A stretch of 64,000 nt of DNA from Fistulifera solaris (taxonomy: Eukaryota > Bacillariophyta > Bacillariophyceae > Naviculales > Stauroneidaceae), in contig AP026155.1 in assembly GCA_030295235.1 (NCBI GenBank), forward strand, positions 124,001 through 188,000, written 5' to 3'. A model generated the notes under the pieces. It saw nothing but the letters and a program-made list of their open reading frames with translations, searched no databases and was not told the origin of the DNA. Below, piece by piece: positions 35,773 to 46,903 of the stretch (position 1 is the first letter of the stretch; each line of letters begins with the position of its first letter). A program made the translations under genes and the position numbers.

Positions 35773-36375
35773 TGATACTAGAAAAATACACGCTTCGTTG
35801 GTTTCCTTGGTGAGGAAATAATGCAGACAACAAAATGTTGATGAGTTGATGGGGAAAAATGACGTTGTTGTTTCTTTTGTCGGCATGTGGGAGTTCACGC
35901 CAGGTTAGCGTTCGGGATACCAAAAACGAAAACCCGCAAAAAGTAGCCGCGAGAAGGATTGGAGCCTCTAGTGGGCGTGCAAAATGCAACTTATTCTGCT
36001 GAGCGCAATAGAGATCGTATCAAAGACTTCAATAACGTGCTTGCAGGACGCTCCATGGTTCGAATGATATCTGCGGCTTGGGAAAATTACCATGATTCAT
36101 GACTGAAATGCAGTCGTGGTTAAGTTGAGCCTACACTCTAGTTGATAGTGAATCCGAACGACAAATTATCCGCCGGCATGGATCGGCATGCAAAAGTTGC
36201 TGAGCGCAATCAACAGTCTAACAATGACAAAAAAGTGCTATCGTCCGATGTTCTACTCACCGTAAGTCTGAAATAATGAGTTAACGACCAAGAGCACAGC
36301 ACGGAAATACAGAGTTTTCCCCAGAGAATTGCCGAGAACTAGATTACAGTTCAGCCGAAAAGAATATATTGCCAT
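35773..36375. other. Intergenic stretch between the TspO-like gene and the retrotransposon
   Basis: No gene seen. It contains palindrome copy 4 and the word TATCAAAGACTT at 36018-36029, which also follows copy 5 at 48812-48823. The last bases before the retrotransposon are AT-rich. Confidence 0.5.
36098..36120 (+). repeat. Dispersed palindromic element, copy 4
   Basis: Reads TCATGACTGAAATGCAGTCG then TGG, followed about 15 bp later by CCTACACTCTAGTTGATAG. It lies about 330 bp upstream of the TspO-like start codon. Confidence 0.7.
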
Positions 36376-36390
36376 CTATATAAAATAAAT
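36376..36390. repeat. Left target-site duplication of the retrotransposon
   Basis: CTATATAAAATAAAT, repeated with one T/G change at 40484-40498 on the far side of the element. Confidence 0.7.
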
Positions 36391-36550
36391 TTTTTTTTTT
36401 TTTAATTCACATATATATTTTATTCCTAATTTTTTAATCGTCAGAATCTAATCTTGACATTCGACTGAATTTTCCACTTTTCATTCACATATATTTCAGT
36501 CTGACACTTCTCTGAGTAAACTTTGGTTCTAACTCCCTAGCCTTAGTGCG

Positions 36551-39500
36551 CTAGTAGAGGGCCAGTCCCGAGCCCGTTTCCCAATGAGGGGGATTCCGTT
36601 TTGGCATTCCTTCTCTTGGATTTCGCAGAAGCATACTAACTGACCTGACCAGGGAAAGACTCATGCGCGCCCGGATGAAGCCACAGATCTCGGAGTATGG
36701 CTTGTTCCACTTCCGCTGAAGTTTTCTTGCAAGCTGTCTCGATGCTGAAATAGCCTGTTGTCCCATCATTCCGTCAATGGAAAAGACCAGGGGAGTGAAG
36801 TCTCGTCTGCGTTCGTGGCAAGGGGGTCCGTACATGCTACGCTTTTCACGCTCTTGAGAAGCCAGAACCTTAATCGGGTCACGGTTTCTGTATGACGGTG
36901 CGTCGGTATCAGTAACTCGGACATCGAAAATGGTCGTTCGTCTCTCATTCCAAAAGCCATAGGCCGAAACATCTCCTCGAGGCTCTTGAACCTGTGTACT
37001 GTTGTTGCTGTTGCCAAATGTGTGAATGGTAGGCTCATCAGCGAACAGATTTGGGTCCAAAGGCTTGCGTGCAAAGAGACATGAATTCCGCTTTCAGATC
37101 GTCGTGTCTCTGGATAACAAGTCCACCGTTTTTGCATTGTTGTGCATGTTCGACTGTAAACGGTTTATTGCATCCATCACACTTCTTGGGGAGATCAAGA
37201 ATTGGGAGTCCTCAGCGAATTAAGTAGACTGTCACGGAATTCGTCTTTTGAGAGTTCGGTGTCCGTGAATGTCTGTGGGCACCGAGAGCCAAATTCCTGT
37301 CGATTTTGCTCGAAGAAGTCTTCGCCTTTCATCTGGTCTTCCAATACAGATTTCGTCAAGCGTTTGAATTTCGTTTTGAAATCGGATTTTTGCGGCACTG
37401 TTTTTCTCTACTGTGGCATGTGAAAGATGCTCTCCAACGTTTAATTCTGTGTTGCTGTATAAACTGTTTGAGATGAGTTTCGTGATGTCTTGTGAGGTAG
37501 AGAAGTTGTGTTCGCATGTCTTTACCGGGTTCCAAATGCCAATCCCCGCTGCCTTTGTGCTGAGAGAGAGAATTTCCGCAAGTCACCCGTGATCGGCTGA
37601 TCTTCGCCAAGTAGTGCCGGGAGGAATTTCTTCTGGATGCATTTCTCAAGGGGTGCAAAGAGATGAGATATTCCAGGAATGACTCGTTGGACGTATTGCC
37701 ATTCCATTTGGAGTGACCGACAAAATCCTGAATAGGGCGGCTTGGGGGTATCTTTTGGCGACTTCGGAAAGTGTCGTCAGAGTGCTTACCCATTCGTTGA
37801 TTTTTGCCGTAACCCACTTGTCGCGTTCGACTGATGAGCCAATAAATCCTCCCAAGTATCGATGTCCGCGTGTACTGAAACCCATATTTCTCGAGAATGA
37901 GCTTGCAGCTTTGTTTGTCGGATTTACGGCATACAACAATACTCTTTCGGGTTCTGGGAAGTAACCGCGATCTGGACCAAGTTGCATAAGAATTTGCATT
38001 GCCTTGTCAATACTGGACGCTTTACCTGCAAATGCTGCATCGTCGGCGTAGAAAGGTGATACAATGTCATCGACTTCGGTGCGAATGGTTTGGGTAATTG
38101 GAGCAAGAGCTAGTCCATAAAGGATCATGCTCAAGGGGTCTCCTTGAGCAACTCCTTCTCTGCTTTGGATCGTCATGGCAAATTCATTTTGTTTCCGAAT
38201 GAAGAGAGTTGAAGCATGGCGATAGCAATTGAATGCAAATCGAGATCCTTGTGGCCAAAGATGGCGGACAGTCCAGAGAAGTGAAAGTCGGCTGATTTCA
38301 TTAAATGCATTTCGTGCATCAACCAAAAGCATTAATTCAGGGTCGGATACAAATTCTTCAATTAGATCGTCATCAAGGAAATCATCATAATCATAAATCT
38401 CTTCTGTATCTTCAACTTCCATTTGAACTTCTAGTGCTGTAGGCCTTCCAAGTGAGTGATTTGTTTTTCTGCTGTTGCTTGGCGCGCCTTGATGTATTTC
38501 TGGTGCATTGCATGAACCGCCTTCCATTCCGGACGGTAACCCCACGCAAAGATTAAGATTTCCACAAACAACGGTCGCGGTGTATCCTGTGACTTTAAGA
38601 ACCGTTTTACCCATAAGTCTTCGGAAGATTTCGCCAACCGCAACAGGCCGAATTCCTGGCTTTTTGTCTAGAGCAATCAATCTAGCATTCATCAGAGCCC
38701 GAATAGCTGCATATGGTGGATTACCATTAGAAATCCATTCCGTCCATTCTGCCATTTCTTTTCTGAGAGCGTAGGATGCTTTGCCATGAGCAAGAAGCCA
38801 ATTCTTGAATGTGACAGAATCAATCCCGCTTGGTCCTCCACTTCCGTGTAGCTTGGTAGCCGTTGTTTCAATGGCATCTGATGAGATTCGGGCGGTATCA
38901 CTGGTGGGAGGTTGTCATGGTGTTCAAAAGCACTGTGCCCCCCGGGTCGATCAAGGTCAGGGACTCGCATCTCAGGGTGTTTTTCTTCTAACACGTCTAT
39001 GACTTTGCGTCCTGTTTTTTCATCGATTTCATCAGGGTCAAGTACACCGCCTTTTTGATGGGTAGTTTTGAGCTGTTGCATTGCTTCTTTTGTTCTTCCT
39101 GACTTTAATGTGAGGTCGAATTGTCGTGCCAGCTCTTCCATAGATTCTTTATGCGCTTCCGGGGAGCGCAAAGTGTCCGTAAACAGTGCTTCGAAATGTT
39201 CGTTTGCCCACATGTCCATTCGGTCATTGAGCCTGTTCGTGATGTTCCTATGTCCCTTGACTGTTGGGCATCGTTCCAGGATGACAATGCAGAAGACAAT
39301 TACTCGTTCAAAGTTGGCTGTTCTATGCACTCGGACATTCTTCATTTCTTCAACTAGGAGGTTTAGGAATCTTTTGATGTCGCACATTTAGACAGCATGT
39401 AGCTACGGGATGGGTAAGATACCAATTTGTAGTACCATTCTTGCCATTTTGCATCAATGTCCGCTGGTATTCCTCCCGTGAGATGGGTGCCGTCGTTGTT

Positions 39501-40313
39501 ATGGGGATGGTCTCCGTAGACTTCTTTGATTTTTTTTGTGTGCCTCTTCTTCAACGAAATCCGGAAGGTCCGCGCATCGGGTTCAGGGGTAAGGAAAGGT
39601 TCATAATTGTTGTGCGGTGTAAAGCTTTCTCCCCTTTCTGCCTCAGAGTCATCATCCGTGTCTTCGTTTAGTAGTCTACCATCATCAATCTCAATACGGG
39701 GCATAGTTGTTTCGCTGGTTCGGCTTCTTGTTTTAGTGCTGGTTCCCCATTATTGAATGGAAGTGCAATAGTGTCCTGGGCCTGATTGATGTTTTGAGTA
39801 TTGTCCCTTTGTCTGTTTTCGTCCGTGAGTCTAGTGCGATGGTGCCAAGGCACTTGAGCAGTTGTTGGTTGAACGACCTCGGCGACAATTTCGTCCGTTG
39901 ATGTTGTGAACGGAGGTGTCGTTGGTTTCCGTTGGTGCCGTTGGGGCAACGAAGTCTACAACAAGATCTCGTCCGTTAACGTTGTGAGTTGTGGTTGTGG
40001 TATCCGTAGCAGTTTCTTTGTTATGACAGTCAGCGCAGATACAGTTGGTACAATGGACTCCATTACGTTTACATGCGCATTTTTTCCGTTGTAGACAGTG
40101 AGAGCGCCGACTGCAGTCACAGCATCGTGATGCAGTACCGTTTGTCCCTAAGTGATTAGCGTTCTTAGTACTTTGAGATTCAGTGTGACTAGTACGAATA
40201 GCCGGTACTGTCTCTTCTTCTGTACTCGGTTCGAGACGTTCGACGTAGTGAATTTGATCTTCGCCAAACCTCACCGATCGCCGATTCCGAGGCTCTTCGG
40301 GCGTTTGGACCAT
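36551..40313 (-). CDS. Retrotransposon polyprotein: Cys-rich, reverse transcriptase, CCHC and nuclease-like regions (several frame breaks)
   Basis: From ATG 40313 (MVQTPEEPRNRRS) the order is as follows. First comes a Cys-rich module (40085-40190; CCDCSRRSHC, CACKRNGVHC, CICADCHNK) like a TSO1/CXC zinc cluster. A disordered linker follows, then a helical region (ANEHFEALFTDTL). The reverse transcriptase (about 37650-38850) has KPGIRPVAVGEIFRRLMGK, LLVDARNAFNEISR, GVAQGDPLSMILYGLA and the catalytic FYADDAAFAG. A zinc finger KCDGCNKPF...EHAQQCKNGG (37100-37160, C-x2-C...H-x4-C) comes next. The last part is a C-terminal module with GDVSAYGFWNERRTTIFDV and RVTDTDAPSYRN. The zinc finger plus the D/E-rich module resembles the restriction-like endonuclease of R2/NeSL-type elements. 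About five frame breaks interrupt it, and I cannot tell indel errors from real decay here. Confidence 0.75.
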
Positions 40314-40483
40314 GATTATCCATGCTGAAAAGCAAATGATCGGTTGATCTGATGAACTTTTGGAGTCGAAAATTGAATTCTGCGTAGTCGAATTGATCCA
40401 AACAGCTATTGTGAAGTTAACAAAGGACTCAGGAATAGTTACTTTAACCCTAACCGGTGCATGTTGGATCAAAACCTGGTCAA

Positions 40484-40498
40484 CTATAGAAAATAAAT
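40484..40498. repeat. Right target-site duplication of the retrotransposon
   Basis: CTATAGAAAATAAAT, partner of 36376-36390. Confidence 0.7.
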
Positions 40499-40705
40499 GA
40501 TATTTGGATCCAGTGTGCATTTAACAAAATTTTTTCAAACAGCTTATGCTGGCCATCACATCTGGAAAATTCTCGTTTGGTTTGGCCTGCATGTTGTATC
40601 GCGAGTAAATAATAATGTTGCTTTTCCAGTCAACAATTTTCTAACGTGGGGACGCGCTGCGTGTCAAGTCATCCTTCGGTAACCTGAGTTCGCTCTTGCC
40701 GACAT

Positions 40706-41510
40706 TCAATCAACAAATAAAAATATGTTTTCTTCCTCGGAAACGTCATCCCTCACCAAATAACGAGCGACTTCCATGACGCCCGTCACGCTTCTTCCAT
40801 AGTCGATAATTGTTCTTTTCAGCAAGTTTTCTTTCAGCCGGACTCCGTGGACAGACTTTGCCGTTTGCACAATTTCGTCAATCTCTTCGTTCGAAAGGAT
40901 TCGATTGCCGTCTTTGTCCATAGCCAACGCAACAGTGACGAGATTGTGCAGTAGCTCTGCTTTCCTATTACGAGCCATTTCCCTTAAAACTTGCTTTGAC
41001 TCTTCAAGATGCGTTCGGATCTCGTCTAGCGACGCCAACCCTAAACTTTTGACATCTTCGAGTGTTTGCTCTAGTTGTTGCAGACTAGGCATGAAAAAGG
41101 ATGAGAAGCATATTTTTACACCCTACACTGACCTTCGTATTGACTTACTGTGAAACAGAGGTACTCAATTCCTCCTCCTGGTGCTGCAATCGCGTGTTTT
41201 CAACTTGTAGTCTTCCTACCTCATCTTGCATTCGTACATTCGTCTCGGCCAAGACGCGAACTTGCACAAGCTTTCTTTGTTGAAACAGAGCGTACGGAGC
41301 TAGCAGCATTCCGAATACACCCGACCAGAAAACCGATGCTTGCGACGAAAATAGAACTAACAGCAGGTTTGTTCCGAATCCAAGCCCAGCCAATGTTGTA
41401 ACGATCTTTTCTTTGGACGTAGACCCTTCAGGTATCTCCGGAAGCGGTTCTTGCACAAGCGGGGTTCCCTCTCCGACCTCTACTCGATAAAGAACATCTA
41501 CTGATGGCAT
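40706..41510 (-). CDS. Small membrane protein with coiled coil and EF-hand-like loop (2 exons)
   Basis: Exon 1 (41149-41510) encodes two adjacent hydrophobic segments (TLAGLGFGTNLLLVLFS and VFWSGVFGMLLAPYALF) and the start of a coiled coil. The intron 41085-41148 (64 bp) splits a His codon and restores STSVSHLQQLEQTLEDV. Exon 2 (40706-41084) continues the coiled coil and contains DKDGNRILSNEE, which fits the EF-hand calcium loop D-x-D-x-N-x-x-x-x-x-x-E, with Arg in place of the usual Gly at position 6. About 246 residues. No known family recognised; calcium binding is inference. No plastid-type presequence. Confidence 0.75.
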
Positions 41511-41951
41511 TTTCTATATGTAGAGTGAAGAAGAGGTCATTGTCAAACGAAGACGCAATGGATGGGGGGAAACGATGAATGTTGACAAACAATAAATACT
41601 GAGTAATTAGCAGCTTTCGTCGCGTTGCGTTGCAGGGAACGGCGTTAAAATTCTGCCTCGTCGTAGACGCTACGTCGAATCTTGTACTGGGAGGCAGATT
41701 AACGTCCTTCCCAGGCGGGGGGGGGGGGCGAGTAACGCTTCAGTCCCGCCTAGTGTGTTAATTCATTCGCTAGCCACCTACTCGCTATCCTAGCAGCTCA
41801 CAATAAAATTACTACGGAGTATTATTACGGAGTATAATTCGCAAAACGCTATTCGCGTAGCCACTGAAGAATGGTACGGTGTAGCATGAACAAAAGCAAC
41901 ATTGCAAAAGGCGTAGCTCTTTTTATAGCATTTATCTTATCAAAATTTCAG
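41511..41951. other. Intergenic stretch with G12 run and tandem TACGGAGTA
   Basis: No gene. It holds a run of 12 G (41717-41728) and two TACGGAGTA motifs at 41813 and 41826. Confidence 0.5.
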
Positions 41952-44900
41952 CTAAATTCGAGACGTTAACGTCATAGCAACAACAATGTTCGACAATCCG
42001 TCTTCTTTCGTTTGGTATTTAACATTGAGATGGCAAGGATTTCGGTCGTCACTGTTCATTAAAACATATTCTCGGATGGATGGCTCTGTTTCAGATACTT
42101 TTTCTCGAGTATTTTGATCGTTTGCAACGGATGCAAGAATTAATTCCTGTGCTTTCTTGTCGCTTATTTCAATTTGTGATCCTGGTGACTTCGCCATGAT
42201 ACTTTCTACGAGACGAACTTGGTGTGGTAGTTTGTTTAACAAGGATCTGGCTCGTGCTACTTGGACTTCTGCTTCACCAAGTGCTAGACAGGCCCTCCCA
42301 CAAGCAGCCAAAGATTCGATACTAACGACACTCATCATATTTGTGGAATCCGCCGTCGTTCGGTCTCCATACGTGGCATCGTGGGCAAGATGGCCCAATG
42401 CAGAAACGACGTGCTCTCGAAAGCGTACCAAGCTAGATCGAACCACGCTAACTGTAACGGCCTCACCAGCCGAAACAACCAACGTGAAGTACGACATGGC
42501 CAAGTTCACTGCCATAACTTGGCAAAGTAAACTCGCCGGGTGAATTGTTTCTAAATAATCGATTGCCATCTCAACGGAAGTCGAAGCATCAAAAGTGGAG
42601 CCTGGTCGACTGCTGGGATAGATTTCGCCTCATCCCATGTTCGCGCCCAAAACTTGCGGGTGTCATCGAGCACACGATTGGCTTCTGCTGCTTTTTCTGA
42701 CCTCATACTTGGTGAGGTCGCGGATGCACTATCTAAATTGCCGGTAAAGAAGTCCTTTTGATCGAAGCCTTCGAGCGGATTATCCGGATTGCCGTACCTT
42801 CGCATATAACCTTTAGTTGCAGATCAGAAAGAACAAAAAGAACAGAGTGGTACTGACTTACCAATTTACAAAATCTTCAAAGATAGCACCAGGATTAGCT
42901 GCCTTGAAGGCTTGCATGTCACTTAAAAGCTTAGGATGTTGAAGGCGTTGGGCCACTTCGATACGGTGCTTGATTGTCGAACTTCCTTTGACGGTTTTCT
43001 GGCGAGACATCATCAACCGACGTTGTGCCACTACGTCGTCTGTTAGAGGCATTGATCTTTGGAGGTAAGGAGCGTATACCTGATCAGCTGTTCGAATCAA
43101 AGTCGACCCCATGACTGGACACCTAATGCCTTTGCGACCCCCAGCTGTCGTATCTTCGTTCGGCTCGACATAACTGCCTTCCTCTGCGTCGAAAAACATG
43201 GACATCCTTGACATGTGACTCCGATAGGTTGACTGACTACGTGCTGTACCATGGCTCCTAACTGTGGAGTCGTCAGCATCCCTCATCGAAGGGAAGTTTT
43301 TTCCAGGTAGAGAGTCTACGATGGTATCTTTCATGTAATTACCACCAAAGCTAATTGTTTGCATAAATGAATTCTCCGAAATGTCGTCATCATCGTCATC
43401 CATTCCTTCATCTAGGTCTTCTATTTCATTCATCTCTTTGTTTATCATACTTTCCACGCAAATATTGAAGACCTGGTTGCCAATACCATGGATATGTTGA
43501 GAAAACAGAGCCTGGTTTGCCAGAAGAACCAAAATACAAACACCCAACGTACCTGTAGCTTTTGTCCAATCAGGCAATGTAAATCGTCCGGATCTGGTTC
43601 AAAACTGTTTATCAACGCAGCAAGCTTCGCACCACTTCCGACCGCCGAAAAACATTTCTTTTTGTAAGACGAATCGAACGGAGGATCAAGTCCAGGCACG
43701 AAATTCATATTGGGTAAGTTCTCGCGCCTTTCCCACCGCTGCCTAAGTTCTTCAATGAATACTTTCCATACAAGGACCATTGATGGTGGAGAATGAACAT
43801 TTGCCATTCGAACAAAAGTAGAGAGACAAGTCGTCCAGGTGGAGCCGACTTTTGCAATGCAGTCCAATCTTCAGTTTGCAGCTCAAAAAGATTCCTGGTC
43901 GGAGGTGTTGGAAATGACAAGGCTATTCGACCATCTAAAACTTCCCTGACAATAGCTTCTGCCTGGTCTCGGTCAATCATACTTTCAATAGCATTCTTCC
44001 AATCCATTGCCGTAACTTTACCAATAGAAAGAAATGGAGTGAGATATTTTCTACTCCATGTTCGTGTTGTATTGCACTTACCCAAAGCTTTCGTCGAATC
44101 GTCAACGCTGGCGCGAACCGCTACAGAATGTGCGATTCGATTTCCAGCCTCAATATCCCAATTTGAAATCACTGACTCGGTTATCAAATGCGTCAATAGA
44201 GTTTCTCGTGGCAACGTAGAAGCGCGGATTAAGGCAGCGAGGACACAGCGCTGTGTGGCAGCCAACGACGCCTCTGAAGTCTCTGCGTCGTAAAATACCT
44301 TGAAATGAAACGTGGTAGGCCGGTTCTTATCTAGAACACTCTGTTCAATGGATCTCTCCATTTCTAGACGGTCTTCCTGACTCACAGTTGACCTTGTCTT
44401 CAACGGCAAAGTCACCAATGGCATGCGGTCTTGCGATACAGGAACATCCCGGCTTTTGGAACTAGAAAATGGCGCAGGACTGTTCCACGTAAAAAGTGCA
44501 TGCATTGACCCTATTGGATCATCTCTGGGTCCCCAACTTGGATTCGTTCCCGACGAACCCGAAAACCGTTCCAGCAGACGAAGGGCCGTCAATCTAGATT
44601 CATGTCTGTAGGATTCAATCGGCTCTCGGGGAAGTGAATCAGGGGGCTGCTCCCGCCATGATTGTACGTCTCGAAAGCGATCACCCAATCCTGCGAGAAA
44701 GCTCTGAGACTTTTTGGTGGCTGGTTTGTACCACGAATAAATATGCCGCGCCGCCCACAATTGCACCGTGTCATCGGCATTTTGCCGACAGTGATGGAGG
44801 AGTACAGATCCCCATGTCGTCCACCGTATATCATCGAGCCATTTCTTTTCTCTATCGAGTGATGTGCACCAAAAGGTCGCCATACAATCGTTGGATCGCA

Positions 44901-45756
44901 CTTGTCCCGATACAATCGGTGGCATTTGACGCTCGTTGCAATGCGCCGTTAGCTGTCTCCCTTTGAAAAGGTATGGCTCCACGGTCTTGCACGGCAGGGA
45001 ATGGATCCACGTCGGTGATATGGACAACACCGGAGTGGTGTGTACCACCGGTGGTAGCATGGCTTCATACGATGCTCGAGAAGGATTGTACGAGCCCCAA
45101 ACTCCAATAATAGGAAAGCAACAATGACAGAAACTAGCCGCAACATTCAACGCCGATTGCAACCAACCCGACAGAACACTCTGCAAAACATCCCGACTCG
45201 TTCTCGACTTTTCGTGTCGTTGCAATATGGACTGATATAAAAAAATCAACAAATCTTCGGGAATTTGATCTGGATTGACGGGTGCTAAAGTAATGTGTTG
45301 TCCAATTCCGAAAACATGAGAAAAATTCTCCATACTATCGAGTGGAAGATCGATTCCGGCGGCCGCGACACGTTGTAGTGAAAAAGGAAGATGATCGTGT
45401 TCATCACTGGATGGCATTGATCGTGATTTGGGTGCATCCCAGAGACACAATTCTAAATTGATTTGACACGCAATTCGTTGACCGGAGAGTAAATGAAAGG
45501 ACAAGGCCCACACAATGGAATCCGAGCGAATCAATGCCACCCGGTGTCGATCTTCTTCCGATCCGCTATTTGATGTTTTGGGATGTACGGAAACGTGTCG
45601 ATCACTGCCCTGATCGACATGCCAAGCCCGCAATCGCGTTTCGACATCACGAGCGAGGCGTTCGAGTGATGTGGAACACGAATAGTCAATGTACTCGTCA
45701 TGAGCATTCGATTGCATTTTTTGCTTGTGTTTCGAGTTGTGAAGTTTGTTTTTCAA
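41952..45756 (-). CDS. RAB3GAP1: Rab3 GTPase-activating protein catalytic subunit (3 exons, two frameshifts)
   Basis: Catalytic subunit of Rab3GAP, which acts with a non-catalytic partner on Rab GTPases (Rab3 GAP and Rab18 exchange activity in animals). The family signature is very clear: LLSDMQAFKAANPGAIFEDF then VNWYGNPDNP. It is preceded by VWKVFIEELRQRWERRENLP, and after repair there is APLFDASTSVEMAIDYLE like the animal LFDDTREAEKVLHYLE end region. Introns at 43473-43552 (joining GQKLQ to VFNICVESM) and 42798-42861 (within VNW/YGN). Frame breaks at A runs 43814-43817 and 42591-42594 (T on the coding strand) need one base each. About 1220 residues, longer than the human 981, mainly in the N-terminal half. 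Alternative start at 45717 (MQSNAHDEY). Confidence 0.85.
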
Positions 45757-46294
45757 GGAAGAGCACAGTTATTATTTCAAAATGGCTTTCGAACGCAAAA
45801 CAGGAAAGAATGCTTTTCTTTTTTTCTTATCGAGAAAAGTAGACGTCTAGATTCTTTTCTAGATCCATCGACCGCCGCAGCCCTTCCTTGATGCGACAAG
45901 TGCTTTCTTTTTATTATGAAGAGTAGTTTGTCGACGTTCTTTCTGTTTCAATGAAACAAACGAATTAGTTGAATGCAATTCATCATTCATCATCATTCGA
46001 TCCTTTTCACCCCTTCAGTGCAACTAGCTCAAGTTAGTTGCTGAAGGACCCTGTACCGGTATTTGTTTCATTATCTATGAAACCAAATGCAAGTTCTTGA
46101 TAGCGGCTTTAATACCGAACGACATGCAGTAAGTTTTGTTTCTGTAGGCTTTGCGGTTGACGGACAAACGTCCATAGCATTTTCTTTTCCTCGCGCAAAG
46201 TTTCACTATCAGCTAATTTCAACCTACGAGTAATCATTCGATTATCATCTCTTTATGCTTCCTGTTCTTCTTCACTTCATCAATTACTAAAACA
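45757..46294. other. Divergent promoter region
   Basis: About 540 bases between divergent start codons. Contains CATCATTC-type simple repeats (45980-46000). No gene seen. Confidence 0.4.
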
Positions 46295-46785
46295 ATGAAA
46301 TCCTTTTCTCAAATATTAATAATATCACTGAGTTGTTTCGGTGCAATCGCCAAGGTGCAACAACACGACAGCTGCACCGTCCTCGAATCGTGTCATCGTT
46401 GTACGGACGGAGATCGACGCGATCATCCCGAATGTCAATCTACCGGTATTATTCTAATTACCAAATGCTCTACCGAAGAAGAGGAATCTGTCATTTATCA
46501 AGTATGTCAAAGAACGAAAGCGGATGATGAATTTTTAATGATTCAACTGCAAATGTTCTGTTTGGTGTTGGGAGTGGTTTCCTTTTGTCAGTACGACGAC
46601 AACGAACGACCGCATCGAGTTTATTTGATCAACGGCAGCGCATGAAAACTCCTAGGGCTAGTGCTACAGGTACAATTGAATTGGGAACGACGAGTAAGAC
46701 GCGAAATCATGAGGGAGTTCTGTCGCGCATGAATTCGCGAGACGAAGAAAAAGTGCCTCTCACACAACCGTTAGATGTCATTTAA
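46295..46785 (+). CDS. JTB-like small single-pass membrane protein (one frameshift)
   Basis: A signal peptide (MKSFSQILIISLSCFGAIA) is followed by a short Cys-rich ectodomain: SCTVLESCHRCTDGD, PECQSTGIILITKCSTEE, YQVCQRTKADDE. A membrane segment (IQLQMFCLVLGVVSFL) and a basic cytosolic tail SVRRQRTTASSLFDQRQRMK follow. The Cys spacing, the C-x-x-TG-x-x-x-x-x-C segment and the R-x-R-x-L tail resemble the JTB (jumping translocation breakpoint) family. The frame breaks at T run 46583-46586; one more T joins the membrane segment to the tail. Without repair the protein would end in 20 unrelated residues. About 163 residues. JTB proteins have poorly known roles (cytokinesis, mitochondria). Confidence 0.6.
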
Positions 46786-46903
46786 TACGAATATGTATAC
46801 ATTTATTATAGAAACAACCAGGAGAGTACAGGAAGCTACCGGGATTTGCAAACAAAATCATGCTTTGAAGCGAAGGAAACATAAATTATTAATTCTCAAT
46901 GAG

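Larger units (their letters stand above)
36376..40498 (-). mobile_element. Non-LTR retrotransposon with target-site duplications and poly(A) end
   Basis: The element proper is 36391-40483, read on the minus strand. It is bounded by CTATATAAAATAAAT (36376-36390) and CTATAGAAAATAAAT (40484-40498), a 15-bp direct repeat with one mismatch, as expected of a target-site duplication. Next to the left copy, at the 3' end of the element, is a T run (A run on the minus strand) at 36391-36403. Inside is one long reading frame with reverse transcriptase and a zinc-finger/nuclease-like C-terminus. No long terminal repeats are seen. Together these fit target-primed reverse transcription. Confidence 0.8.

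Noticed and set aside
40443-40456. TTTAACCCTAACC resembling telomere repeats at the retrotransposon 5' end
   Set aside because: Only about one and a half units; not enough for a telomeric array.
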